Translations under genes and position numbers: made by a program
Source: Gilliamella sp. ESL0441
Lineage (GTDB): Bacteria > Pseudomonadota > Gammaproteobacteria > Enterobacterales > Orbaceae
Direction of reading: 5' to 3'
Assembly (NCBI RefSeq): GCF_019469185.1
Contig: NZ_CP048264.1
Location: forward strand, 1,798,001 to 1,862,000
Length of the DNA stretch: 64,000 nucleotides
Shown: piece after piece, positions 30,142-43,959 of the stretch
Numbering within the stretch: the stretch's first letter is position 1
Layout: the number at the start of each line of letters is the position of its first letter
The notes under the pieces: generated by a model
Databases searched by the model: none
What the model saw: only the letters and a program-made list of their open reading frames with translations
What the model was told of the DNA's origin: nothing

Positions 30142-32259
30142 ATGAACTATCGCCTTAATAACAACCGTATAGATATCCTTTTACGCACTACCCCCTATGC
30201 TGAACTTTGCTACTTTGGAAAACGATTACATCACTTTCAACCAGAAAATGTTGAAATGTGTATGTCTGCTGTTCCCAATTCACGTATTGATGTCAATGTA
30301 CCATTTACGCTTTGCCCTGAAGAAGGATTAGGTAATTTTAGTACACCAGGTCTTGAAGGGCATAGAAATGGTAAAGATTGGTCTCCCGTTTTTAAAACAA
30401 AAGAAGTTATTGAAAATGATAATAATATTACTATTATCAGTGAAGATGAAATAGCCAATTTACGTTTAACCTGTCAGTTTATTCTTGATAATAGTGGTGT
30501 TTTACAATGTAAAAATAGTTTAACAAATTTAGGTGAGCAACCTTATCAAGTAAATCGACTTTCAATCACCATCCCCATTCCCGAAAGAGCACAAGAATTA
30601 ATGGCTTTCCACGGTCGTTGGATAAAAGAATTTTACCCACATAGAACAAAAATAGAACACTGCGGATATTTACAAGAAAATCGCCGAGGAAGAACTTCAC
30701 ATGAATACTTTCCAGGAATGATTGTTGGTACAAATGGATTTAAAGAACAAACTGGCGAAGTTTGGGGATTTCATTTAGGTTGGAGCGGTAATCATCGTAT
30801 TCAAGTTGCGGTAAAAAGCAATGGTAAACGTTTTATTCAGGCGGAAGCGCTATATCTTGCAGGTGAAATATCGTTAGCCAAAGGTGAAACACTTGATACA
30901 CCTTGGCTATATAGTACATATAGTGATGAAGGTTTAAATAAAATGAGCCATCATTTCCATCAATATTTACGCAACAATATAATTAATTTTCCACAAAATA
31001 AAGCTCGTCCGGTACATTTAAATACTTGGGAAGGCATCTTTTTTGACCATAACCCCGATTACATCATGAAAATGGCAACAAAAGCGGCACAAATTGGTGT
31101 TGAACGTTTTATTATTGATGATGGCTGGTTCGGAAAACGAGACGATGACTATCAAGGTTTAGGAGACTGGTATCTTGATGAACGAAAATATCCTAATGGT
31201 CTTGAGCCGGTGATAAAACATGTGAAAGATCTCGGTATGGAATTTGGTATATGGGTTGAACCTGAAATGATCAATAAAAATTCAGATCTTTATCGTGCTC
31301 ATCCTGATTGGTTACTTGAATTATCGGGGTATCAACAGCCAGAAGGTCGTCATCAATATTTGCTGGATTTGCAAAATCCTGATGTGTTTGATTATTTACT
31401 TGAAAGATTAACATGGTTGTTGGGTAGTTATGATATAGATTATATCAAATGGGATATGAATCGAGAAATTGTTCAACCTGGTCACAATGGCAATCCAGCT
31501 ATCGTTGGACAAACAAAAGCATTGTATCGTTTACTCGATATTTTACGTAAAAAATTTCCTAATGTTGAAATTGAATCATGTTCATCTGGTGGTGGTCGAA
31601 TAGACTATGAAATTTTGAAAAGGACTCAACGTTTTTGGGCTTCAGATTCTAATGATGCATTAGATAGACAAACGATTCAACGAGGCATGAGTTACTTCTT
31701 TCCTCCTGAAGTGATGGGCGCGCACATTGGTGGTGCTTTGTGTCACACCACGTTTCGTGAACTCGATATGAATCTTCGGGGACTAACAGCTTTATTTGGT
31801 CATATGGGCGTTGAACTTGATCCGGTTAAAGAGTCAGAAAAAGAACAACAAGCTTTTTCCCACTATATAAATTTACATAAAAAATTACGTCATTTATTGC
31901 ATAATGGTAAAAGTTATCGCTTAGATGTCGATGATAGCCTTGCAATGCAAAGTTATGGGGTTGTAAGTGAAGATCAAACAGAAGCAGCGTTTATTATTGC
32001 ACAGTTGATTTTACCCACTTATGCTTTAAGTGGAAACTTACGCTTAACAGGTTTACTTGCAGATAAATTTTACAGGATTGAAATTCTTGATATGCCAGAC
32101 AATATTGATCCTAAAATTAATGGGCATGTAATGAAAGCACTACCTCGCTGGATGACTGTTCAAACAACATTATCAGGAGAATGGTTAATGAATATTGGCT
32201 TACCTTTACCTGTTTTAGACCCAGCGACAGCAATGTTAATTAGTCTTAGAAAAGAATAA
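30142..32259 (+). CDS. rafA: Alpha-galactosidase, GH36 (RafA-like)
   Basis: 705 residues from ATG 30142 (E. coli RafA 708). Hydrolyses terminal alpha-1,6-galactose from melibiose, raffinose or stachyose. An N-terminal beta-sandwich precedes a TIM barrel. The nucleophile Asp is in YIKWDMNR (about residue 438) and the acid/base Asp in RFWASDSND (about 502); IIDDGWFGKRDDD is the GH36 pocket. The start is set by GGAG 5 bases upstream; the frame is open to 30025 but the extra 39 residues are not family-like. No signal peptide, so the substrate must be imported. Controlled by GalR- and CRP-type sites. Confidence 0.93.
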   Translation: MNYRLNNNRIDILLRTTPYAELCYFGKRLHHFQPENVEMCMSAVPNSRIDVNVPFTLCPEEGLGNFSTPGLEGHRNGKDWSPVFKTKEVIENDNNITIISEDEIANLRLTCQFILDNSGVLQCKNSLTNLGEQPYQVNRLSITIPIPERAQELMAFHGRWIKEFYPHRTKIEHCGYLQENRRGRTSHEYFPGMIVGTNGFKEQTGEVWGFHLGWSGNHRIQVAVKSNGKRFIQAEALYLAGEISLAKGETLDTPWLYSTYSDEGLNKMSHHFHQYLRNNIINFPQNKARPVHLNTWEGIFFDHNPDYIMKMATKAAQIGVERFIIDDGWFGKRDDDYQGLGDWYLDERKYPNGLEPVIKHVKDLGMEFGIWVEPEMINKNSDLYRAHPDWLLELSGYQQPEGRHQYLLDLQNPDVFDYLLERLTWLLGSYDIDYIKWDMNREIVQPGHNGNPAIVGQTKALYRLLDILRKKFPNVEIESCSSGGGRIDYEILKRTQRFWASDSNDALDRQTIQRGMSYFFPPEVMGAHIGGALCHTTFRELDMNLRGLTALFGHMGVELDPVKESEKEQQAFSHYINLHKKLRHLLHNGKSYRLDVDDSLAMQSYGVVSEDQTEAAFIIAQLILPTYALSGNLRLTGLLADKFYRIEILDMPDNIDPKINGHVMKALPRWMTVQTTLSGEWLMNIGLPLPVLDPATAMLISLRKE

Positions 32260-32649
32260 CTTTAAAGACATTACAAATAATTTACAATTTTTTAAAAATT
32301 TGAAACAGAACCTAATTTTTAATTCAATTTGTTAACAAATTTTAAGGTGAACCGATTCAGGTGTAAATCGAGTTATTGGCAAATAGACTTTTTTACTTTA
32401 TTATAATTAATTAGGAATAATAACAAGTTAAGTCAAATTTCTAGAGTATTATAAACTGAATCAACTTAAAGATGTAAGTAAAAGATATTTTAAATGAAGG
32501 TTCCCTCCCGCTTTACAAGCCTTTTCGTTTTTATCGTTGATATTCGACAATGCTCTATGTTGACAAACTTTAATTATAAAAATTACAGAACACAGGTATA
32601 GTTTCAGTAATCATTTTTAGTTGAAGTAATTTATTAAAAAGGTTTTTTT
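32260..32649. other. Intergenic region between alpha-galactosidase and galR
   Basis: 390 bases. It holds the palindrome AATTTGTTAACAAATT at 32326-32341 and a weak GalR-like sequence around TGAACCGATTCA (32348-32359, about 11 of 16). No clear terminator or promoter could be fixed. Confidence 0.4.
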
Positions 32650-33654
32650 ATGGCGACAATAAAAGATGTTGCATATTTAGCAAAAGTTTCAGTTGCAACA
32701 GTATCTCGCGTTATTAATAACGCAAATAATGTTAGTGATAATACGCGAGAAATCGTAAAAAAAGCCATGGAAACTTTAAATTACTATCCAGATGCTAATG
32801 CACGAGCGTTATCACAACAAAATTCTAATACTATCGGTATTGTCGTTGCGGATGTTTCCGATCCATTTTTCGGTTATATGGTCACAACCGTTGAAAAAGT
32901 CGCGTCTCGAACTGGACATTTTTTGTTGATCGGTAATGGTTATCATAATGAAAAACAGGAATATAATGCCATTACTCAACTTATCGAGCATCGTTGTTCA
33001 TCATTAGTTGTTCATGCGAAAATGTTGACAGATGAAACCCTCATCAAATTAATGCAACAAGTTCCTGGAATGGTTTTGATAAACCGAATTATTAAAGGAT
33101 ATGAAAAACGTTGTATCGCTTTAGATGATCGTTATGGATCATATTTAGGTGTAAAACATTTGATTCAAAATGGTCACAAAAAAATTGGGTATTTATGTTC
33201 TGATCATGAAATTACAGATTCTTCAGATCGTTTAAATGGCTACAAGGATGCATTAACAGAAAACAATATAGAAATCGATCACAATCTTATCGCCTTTTCA
33301 TCACCAAATGAATTAGGCGGAGAACAAGCCATGAAATCATTGTTAGAACGAAACCGCAAAATAACTGCCGTTGCTTGTTATAACGACTCTATGGCTGCCG
33401 GAGCGATGTCCATCTTATATGATAACGATTTAAAAATTCCCACCGATGTATCAATAATTGGCTTCGATGACATTTTAATTGCTAATTATCTGCATCCCAA
33501 ATTAACAACCGTGAGATATCCATTACATGCAATGGCTGAACAAGCTGCTGAACTAGCATTAATTCTAGCCAAAGGTGAAGAGCCATCAAGCAATTTAGTA
33601 AACGTGTTTTCACCTACGTTAACCAAACGCTATTCCGTTAGTTCTATAGGTTAA
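32650..33654 (+). CDS. galR: GalR/GalS-type LacI-family repressor
   Basis: 334 residues. N-terminal helix-turn-helix MATIKDVAYLAKVSVATVSR and hinge NANARALSQQ, then a periplasmic-binding-type sugar domain. It is strikingly like E. coli GalR: VVADVSDPFFGYMV, FLLIGNGYHNE, PGMVLINRI, CIALDDRYGSYL and ACYNDSMAAGAMSILYDN. The expected ligand is galactose. Its likely targets are the two galactosidase genes, which carry Gal-type operators. It could equally be named galS. Same strand as the alpha-galactosidase gene, 390 bases downstream, probably with its own promoter. Confidence 0.88.
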   Translation: MATIKDVAYLAKVSVATVSRVINNANNVSDNTREIVKKAMETLNYYPDANARALSQQNSNTIGIVVADVSDPFFGYMVTTVEKVASRTGHFLLIGNGYHNEKQEYNAITQLIEHRCSSLVVHAKMLTDETLIKLMQQVPGMVLINRIIKGYEKRCIALDDRYGSYLGVKHLIQNGHKKIGYLCSDHEITDSSDRLNGYKDALTENNIEIDHNLIAFSSPNELGGEQAMKSLLERNRKITAVACYNDSMAAGAMSILYDNDLKIPTDVSIIGFDDILIANYLHPKLTTVRYPLHAMAEQAAELALILAKGEEPSSNLVNVFSPTLTKRYSVSSIG

Positions 33655-33679
33655 ATTATCTACATAACTGCTATAAACT

Positions 33680-33700
33680 CATCTTAACGTTGTTAAGATG
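33680..33700 (+). terminator. Hairpin after galR
   Basis: CATCTTAAC (33680-33688) and GTTAAGATG (33692-33700) are perfect complements with loop GTT. A weak T-run (CTTTT) follows within 10 bases. Confidence 0.5.
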
Positions 33701-33931
33701 AAACACTTTTAATATGTAAATTTAGTATTTTGTTTTTATTTTATCAAAAAGCTAAAGCTTTAAATCAAATTAAAACTTTATTCATTGAAACCCATTCCTG
33801 CTATCGTAATAGTTTCCGATTCAAAAAAAGTATAGAGACTGATATCTGCTCATGTAAACTTTATAAATAAAATCAGACTTGATTAAACAGTTTAATATTG
33901 ACAGATTAAGTCTCTATGACATTATAAAAAA

Positions 33932-35735
<1,804 letters not shown>

Positions 35736-35741
<6 letters not shown>

Positions 35742-35766
35742 GCCCGCTTTATATCGGTAGCAATCC
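35736..35766 (-). promoter_or_regulatory. BglG/SacY-family ribonucleic antiterminator (RAT) site
   Basis: On the - strand the 31-base element runs GGATTGCTACCG, 8 bases, CGGGCAAAACC. It has the two conserved halves of the E. coli bgl RAT (GGATTGTTACTG and CAGGCAAAACC). The T to C and A to G changes compensate each other in the stem. Its last 6 bases are the first arm of the terminator, so a bound BglG-type protein would block the terminator fold. No bglG-like gene is in the window. Confidence 0.85.
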
Positions 35767-35789
35767 AACAGCTAATAATAAGCACTTTC

Positions 35790-35817
35790 AATATAACAAA
35801 GAAAAAAAATGATTCAA
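35790..35817 (-). promoter_or_regulatory. Promoter of the bglH-type porin gene
   Basis: TTGAAT (35812-35817), 16 bases, TATATT (35790-35795) on the - strand. The predicted start near 35782 leaves a leader of about 137 bases that contains the RAT and terminator. Confidence 0.6.
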
Positions 35818-35834
35818 AAATTAAATCCTATTGT

Positions 35835-35850
35835 TGTGACTTAAATCACA
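35835..35850. promoter_or_regulatory. CRP site between the porin and lacZ genes
   Basis: TGTGACTTAAATCACA matches TGTGA-N6-TCACA at all 10 positions. Its centre is about 60-61 bases upstream of the predicted porin start, the class I position. It is symmetric, so it might also affect the divergent lacZ. Confidence 0.82.
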
Positions 35851-35939
35851 TTAATACTGAAAATATTATCTTATACATAATTTGTTACCGTATACAAAAA
35901 AAACTATTAAAAATAATCAAAAAACATTAAATTTTATAT

Positions 35940-35955
35940 ATGTATCCGATTACAC
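35940..35955 (+). promoter_or_regulatory. GalR-type operator upstream of lacZ
   Basis: ATGTATCCGATTACAC matches the Gal operator consensus GTGKAANCGNTTNCAC at 14 of 16 positions and shares CGATTACA with the operator at 30029-30044. Confidence 0.62.
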
Positions 35956-35958
35956 AAA

Positions 35959-36000
35959 TGATATATTGATCACTGTTTTATTATTTAATTTATTTATAAT
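35959..36000 (+). promoter_or_regulatory. Candidate CRP-dependent promoter of lacZ
   Basis: TGATATATTGATCACT (35959-35974) matches the CRP consensus at 7 of 10. A perfect TATAAT lies at 35995-36000. The site centre is about 41 bases before the predicted start, the class II position, which fits the absence of a -35. Confidence 0.5.
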
Positions 36001-36064
36001 GAATACGCATTCAAAAATTAGTTAGATTAACGTAAATCATTTGGTACTAAATTGTTAAGATTAA

Positions 36065-39166
<3,102 letters not shown>

Positions 39167-39190
39167 GAAGATTACTAATGCAATAAGGTA

Positions 39191-39228
39191 ATAACTATAA
39201 GACATAATATTTTATGCCTTATAGTTAT
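39191..39228. terminator. Hairpin between convergent lacZ and recB
   Basis: 17-base arms at 39191-39207 and 39212-39228 (ATAACTATAAG...CTTATAGTTAT) with one mismatch and a 4-base loop. T-runs are poor, but the position between convergent genes suggests a bidirectional terminator. Confidence 0.6.
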
Positions 39229-39306
39229 GTACTTTATATGAAAAACAATTACAAATAATTAAATATCCGAATTTTGGAGCAACGATTTAAACAATTTGAA
39301 ACTGTT

Positions 39307-42300
39307 TTAATTAACACCATCAAATAATTTGTCTAACTCTTCAATAAAAGCTTGTTCAGGAAGATGATAAAAAATACCGTGCTCAGGCATACCTCGTAAA
39401 AATAGATAATAAATTCCGCCAAAATGAGTTTGATATTGATAATTAGGCAATCGTTTTTTTAAAAAACGATGCAACGCAAGGCTATAGAGTTGATATTGCA
39501 ATTCATAGCGATGTTCACACATCACTCTTTCTAATGCTTTTGGCCCATAATTCTCCGCAGAATAACCTAGCCAATTTGATTTATAATCAACAATATAATA
39601 TTTACCTTGATATTCAAACACTAAATCAATAAATCCTTTTAGCATACCTTGTACTGTTTCAAAATTGAGCATAGGACATTGAGAAGATAAGTTATCATAG
39701 GTTTTACAAATACTATCAAGTTGTTCACAACTTATTGCTTGACGTATAGGAAAATAAAATTGTAATTCATTAATACATTTTCCTGTTAATACATGTGATA
39801 GAACTAAACCGTGTTGATTAAGATTTGTGGATAATATTTGGTGTAACCATTCTAATAAAATCGGTTGCCAAGATTTATCTAAATTAAGTTTTACAATCGT
39901 ATCGCTACATAATGCTTCGATATTCTTCTCTGAGAGATTTTCCATTATATGATGCAGTAATGTACCAACATAAGCCCCTTTGGGAAAATGATGAATATCA
40001 TATTTTAACGCTGTCTCTAAAGCAGTTTGAGATTCTATCGGCTCTTCATCCCAATCGTCTGTTATTTCTGGATTGACCATCACAATAGGATGCTGTTTTT
40101 GCAGTTCGGTATAACTTGTTACACGCCAATGATTATCAAGTTTTCGTTTAAATACATTAGCCGTTAAAGATTGGTTTGGTTGATGACTAGTTGTGTATTT
40201 ATCACTGATCAGCGGTAATTCCACTTGAACTAAATCACCCATTTCAGCAATATTTTTTAACTCATTCTTTAAAAGATAATGAATCGCTGATTGATTCTTC
40301 TTCATTGAAGCAAGACCAATACTACAATGATAAACTGATCGCGTCATTGCCACATAAAGTAATCGTAAGTCTTCAGCTATGCGTTCATCTTCTATCTGTT
40401 GCTTTATTTCATCTGTTAATAACCAAGCATAAGTTTGCTGAAAATCGTTATTTTTGTCATGATAAAATTGCGTATCTGCAACACGATATTGGCAGATAAA
40501 AGGTAACCAGACTAGAGGAAACTCTAAACCTTTTGATTTATGTATAGTGATAATCTTGATAAGATTTTCATCACTTTCAAGGCGCTGTTCGTGATTTTCG
40601 ATATTAAAATCAGGATTAACAATCTGTTTTGTTAACCAGCGTACTAGGGCGTGTGGGCTATCTAAATCATCCGCTGCTTCTTGTAACAACTCACCTAAAT
40701 GCATAAAGTTAGTTAAGATTCGCTCACCGTCTTGCCGTGCCAGAATATTTTCCGCTAAATGACGTTTTTTCATCATTCGACGCAACATCACTAATACACC
40801 ATAATACTGCCAGGTAACCTGATACTGCTTAAATTCTTCTACTAAACTTTCCCATTTATCTTGATCCTCGGTGATTTGTTCAAGCTCAGACATCGTCTGT
40901 CCTAATAAAACTGTCATCATAGCCAAACGTAAAGCGGCTTCATTTTCTGGCATCAATACTGCTTGTAAAAGGCAAAGTACATCCTTTGCTTCATCAGATT
41001 CAAACACACTATTACGATTGGATAAATAGACACTTTTGAGACCACAGACGGCTAATTTTTGCTGAATAATCTCAGCCTCTCTACCCGTTCGTACTAAAAT
41101 CGCTATATCTGAAGTCGATATTGGACGATAAGCTTTACTATCACCAATCAAAATTGAAGTGTCAGATAACCAATGAACTATTTGCTTAGCACAACAATTT
41201 GCCATCTGTTCTTGATAATCCGCTTTGGTTGTCACCTCTTCTGGCAATAAATAAGCGGTTAAAGCATTTGCTTCTTGTTCCCTAATTAGTAATGATTTTT
41301 GCTTATTTTTTTCTGCACAATTCATTGGTAAAAAAGGAATATCATTAAAAACAAACGGATTTTCATGGTAAGCAAATAATTGATTCACTGCTTTTACCAT
41401 AGCTGATGAGGAACGATGATTCACATCCATCGTAAAATAGTTATCACCAGTTGAACGTTTTGCCTTAAGATAAGTAAAAATATCCGCACCACGAAAACTA
41501 TAAATAGCTTGTTTAGGATCGCCTATAAATAGCAACCCCGTGTCAACACGTTTATTATCATAAATACGATCGAAGATTTGGTATTGAATCGGATCGGTAT
41601 CTTGAAATTCATCAATTAACGCAACCCGATATTTACTTGAAATACTTTGTGCTAATCGTTTCCCTGTTCGTGTTACTAACGCCCGATTAAGCTGCCAAAG
41701 CAAGTCATTAAAACTTATCTCAGTGCGTTTAATTTTCTCATCATAAATGCCTTTTTGGATTATGGCTACAATATCCATTAGAATATGGCTTCGCAAATCC
41801 AGTTTACGCTTATGTAACATCTCAATTTCAGTAAAAACAAAATGATTTGGAACGGTTTTTCCTTCTTTTGTTTTACTCGTCAGAACGGATTGACAAAATT
41901 TCTCTAGCTCATTAGGTAACACAAAAGTGTGGGTTGTACTGTTTGCCCATTCTGAGACTTTTGCAAGCCAAATAGGCAGATATCGGCTACTATAGGATTG
42001 TTTACTGACTCCTGATTGATTAATGATATCCGCTAATTGATCAACATGCTTTAACCACGCCTTTTTTACCGTTTCAATCATTTTAAAATTTTGCTGATAA
42101 AATTCAGCTATAGCTTCGGCAACATTGAGGTTTAACTCAGTTTTCTCGTTACAGGTTTTCGATAAATAAGGCGTAATATCGGCTAATAATTCCGTCGGGT
42201 CTTTCCAACAGTCTCGAACTAAATAAACATATGATTTTTCAAGTGGTGTAAAATAGTAACGCCAGAAATCTTGCACGACTTGTAATTGCAATTGATACTC

Positions 42301-42768
42301 ATCAGTAACTAATTTTTGTTCAAACAGCACTCCTGATTCGAACGCATGGCTAGTCAGTATTCTTTGACAGAAACTATGAATCGTGTAGATTGCTGCGTCA
42401 TCCATTGATTGTAGAGCATCAGTTAGCCGTTGAATCGCTTGTTGACGATCAATAATTAATGCTATTAGTTGCTGATAAATAGGATCATCATGTTCACCAT
42501 TTAATAATGCAAGCCTTAATTCTTGTATGTTTTGTCTTATACGTGAACGTAACTCTTGAGTGGCTGCTTTAGTAAACGTCACCACTAAAATTTGGCTAAC
42601 ATCAAGTGGTGTAGGATAGCTATTTTCGCCAATGCCAAGCAATAACCTTAAATATATAAAGGCAAGCGAATAAGTTTTACCAGTACCTGCCGATGCTTCG
42701 ATTAATGTTCGACCTGTTAACGGTAAATCAAAGAGATTGAGCTTTCTTATTCCGCCTGATGAAACCAT
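39307..42768 (-). CDS. recB: Exodeoxyribonuclease V subunit RecB
   Basis: 1153 residues (E. coli 1180). UvrD-type helicase with a C-terminal nuclease; the motor and nuclease of RecBCD in double-strand-break repair. Walker A EASAGTGKTYSLAFIYLRLL, motif II DEFQDTDPIQYQIF, GDPKQAIYSFRGADI, and the nuclease active site GFIDLVFEYQGKYYIVDYKSN (Asp, Asp and Lys present, shown in part). The start overlaps the sixA end by 22 bases. recC and recD are not adjacent, unlike E. coli. Confidence 0.95.
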   Translation of the reverse strand: MVSSGGIRKLNLFDLPLTGRTLIEASAGTGKTYSLAFIYLRLLLGIGENSYPTPLDVSQILVVTFTKAATQELRSRIRQNIQELRLALLNGEHDDPIYQQLIALIIDRQQAIQRLTDALQSMDDAAIYTIHSFCQRILTSHAFESGVLFEQKLVTDEYQLQLQVVQDFWRYYFTPLEKSYVYLVRDCWKDPTELLADITPYLSKTCNEKTELNLNVAEAIAEFYQQNFKMIETVKKAWLKHVDQLADIINQSGVSKQSYSSRYLPIWLAKVSEWANSTTHTFVLPNELEKFCQSVLTSKTKEGKTVPNHFVFTEIEMLHKRKLDLRSHILMDIVAIIQKGIYDEKIKRTEISFNDLLWQLNRALVTRTGKRLAQSISSKYRVALIDEFQDTDPIQYQIFDRIYDNKRVDTGLLFIGDPKQAIYSFRGADIFTYLKAKRSTGDNYFTMDVNHRSSSAMVKAVNQLFAYHENPFVFNDIPFLPMNCAEKNKQKSLLIREQEANALTAYLLPEEVTTKADYQEQMANCCAKQIVHWLSDTSILIGDSKAYRPISTSDIAILVRTGREAEIIQQKLAVCGLKSVYLSNRNSVFESDEAKDVLCLLQAVLMPENEAALRLAMMTVLLGQTMSELEQITEDQDKWESLVEEFKQYQVTWQYYGVLVMLRRMMKKRHLAENILARQDGERILTNFMHLGELLQEAADDLDSPHALVRWLTKQIVNPDFNIENHEQRLESDENLIKIITIHKSKGLEFPLVWLPFICQYRVADTQFYHDKNNDFQQTYAWLLTDEIKQQIEDERIAEDLRLLYVAMTRSVYHCSIGLASMKKNQSAIHYLLKNELKNIAEMGDLVQVELPLISDKYTTSHQPNQSLTANVFKRKLDNHWRVTSYTELQKQHPIVMVNPEITDDWDEEPIESQTALETALKYDIHHFPKGAYVGTLLHHIMENLSEKNIEALCSDTIVKLNLDKSWQPILLEWLHQILSTNLNQHGLVLSHVLTGKCINELQFYFPIRQAISCEQLDSICKTYDNLSSQCPMLNFETVQGMLKGFIDLVFEYQGKYYIVDYKSNWLGYSAENYGPKALERVMCEHRYELQYQLYSLALHRFLKKRLPNYQYQTHFGGIYYLFLRGMPEHGIFYHLPEQAFIEELDKLFDGVN

Positions 42769-43202
42769 TCAAGCTTTCCAATATTTGTTGTTAACTCAAT
42801 GCAGGCAATTGATGCCGTAGTAAACATTGGTGGAGCGACATCAGGACAAAGTTCATTAACCAAATATCCAACTAATGGAAGATGTGAAACAATAATCACT
42901 TGCTCGACACCTTGAGAAGGAAATGTCGATAATAAATTGGCGATATAGGCAGGATTACCACCTGGAACTAAAAGTTTTTCAGTTTCGACTTTTAAAACAG
43001 AGACTTGTGTCGATAATTCTGCCAATGTTTGCTGGGCACGTAAATAAGGGCTAACTAAACCAAGATCAAATTGGAAACGTTGCTGTTTAAGCCACAGCCC
43101 TGCATGGTTTGCTTGACGAATTCCATAAGGAGTAAGGGAACGGCTTGAATCAGATGAAGCAGAATAACCTGCTTCACCATGCCGCATTATACAAACTTTC
43201 AT
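42747..43202 (-). CDS. sixA: Phosphohistidine phosphatase SixA
   Basis: 151 residues (E. coli 161). Histidine-phosphatase fold with the RHG motif MKVCIMRHGEAGYSA at the start and the second His in IIVSHLPLVGYLVNEL. SixA removes phosphate from phosphohistidine of proteins such as ArcB or the nitrogen PTS protein NPr. It lies between yfcZ (10 bases upstream) and recB (overlapping). In E. coli fadJ and fadI separate sixA from yfcZ. Confidence 0.9.
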   Translation of the reverse strand: MKVCIMRHGEAGYSASSDSSRSLTPYGIRQANHAGLWLKQQRFQFDLGLVSPYLRAQQTLAELSTQVSVLKVETEKLLVPGGNPAYIANLLSTFPSQGVEQVIIVSHLPLVGYLVNELCPDVAPPMFTTASIACIELTTNIGKLEWFHQAE

Positions 43203-43212
43203 TTATATCCAA

Positions 43213-43509
43213 TTAGCGTAATTTTAATTGAAAAATCAGACATTCAGCACCACAACAAAAAGTAAATTTTGCCGTTAATTTAAAACCACCGTCAACTTTG
43301 TCAATACTACTGTTAATTTCGCAAGGCTCAGTTGCAACATCTTTTGCAGCTTGAGTTAAAGATGCTAATTTAGCTTGAGCTTCTGGCTCTGTCGCAAATA
43401 CATGCTCGTACTCAGCGGTGCAATCTTCATTATCTATGATTGTGCCAACATCTACGCAACAACAAGCTGGAGTATCATTTGCTTTACATTTATTTAGAGA
43501 ATCTGTCAT
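43213..43509 (-). CDS. yfcZ: YfcZ/YiiS-family protein (DUF406)
   Basis: 98 residues (E. coli YfcZ 94). Cys-rich start ANDTPACCCVDVGTIIDNEDC and end TFCCGAECLIFQLKLR match YfcZ closely. Function unknown; the six or more cysteines suggest metal or redox chemistry (inference). AGGTAAGGC precedes the ATG. It probably leads yfcZ-sixA-recB. Confidence 0.88.
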   Translation of the reverse strand: MTDSLNKCKANDTPACCCVDVGTIIDNEDCTAEYEHVFATEPEAQAKLASLTQAAKDVATEPCEINSSIDKVDGGFKLTAKFTFCCGAECLIFQLKLR

Positions 43510-43923
43510 GCCTTACCTCTGTTTTACCGATTAAATTGACAGTAGTATACTCTCAATCATATCTAAGGGCAAAATTCTCATCATGATTTATTTAGAATAG
43601 CTTTACTTTAATAACATTTTTTAAAAGATAAAACAGCCTTGTTATTGACTAAACGGAATTAAGAATCCAAGTGGTGATTTGAATTTTTTCAAATCAAAAA
43701 AATTAAAACAAACCTTGTCTATATGTCAGTAACGTTCATCAGCAAATAAACGATCAGTTGATAGTTAACTTTGCCTTATTTTCAGTTCTGTTAAGGTATT
43801 CTTTTGTTATGAATCCAAATCCGTTTAACCATGAAGGCGTACAACTTAGATTATTGCGATTGAATTTGATTGAGATAGTTAATGTTTCGGTAATTTTAAA
43901 AAGATTTAGAGCATGCACAAAAT
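43510..43923. other. Intergenic region upstream of yfcZ
   Basis: About 410 bases without a supported gene. It includes a hairpin (GATTTGAA at 43676-43683, TTCAAATC at 43688-43695) with no T-tract. It presumably carries the yfcZ promoter, which I could not place. Confidence 0.35.
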
Positions 43924-43952
43924 AAAAAAACCTCTACCAGATGGTAGAGGTT
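43924..43952 (-). terminator. Terminator of deaD
   Basis: AACCTCTACC (43929-43938) and GGTAGAGGTT (43943-43952) are perfect complements with loop AGAT. In the - direction a 7-T run follows. It starts 8 bases after the deaD stop. Confidence 0.9.
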
Positions 43953-43959
43953 ATGATGA

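Noticed and set aside
32326..32341. Palindrome AATTTGTTAACAAATT
   Set aside because: AT-only palindromes are common in such sequence; no T-run, no known operator match.
33832..33917. Inverted repeat ATAGAGACT / AGTCTCTAT between galR and the porin gene
   Set aside because: Nine-base arms 68 bases apart; could be chance and no function is suggested.
43676..43695. Perfect 8-base hairpin upstream of yfcZ
   Set aside because: No T-run in either direction and no linked gene end; not called a terminator.
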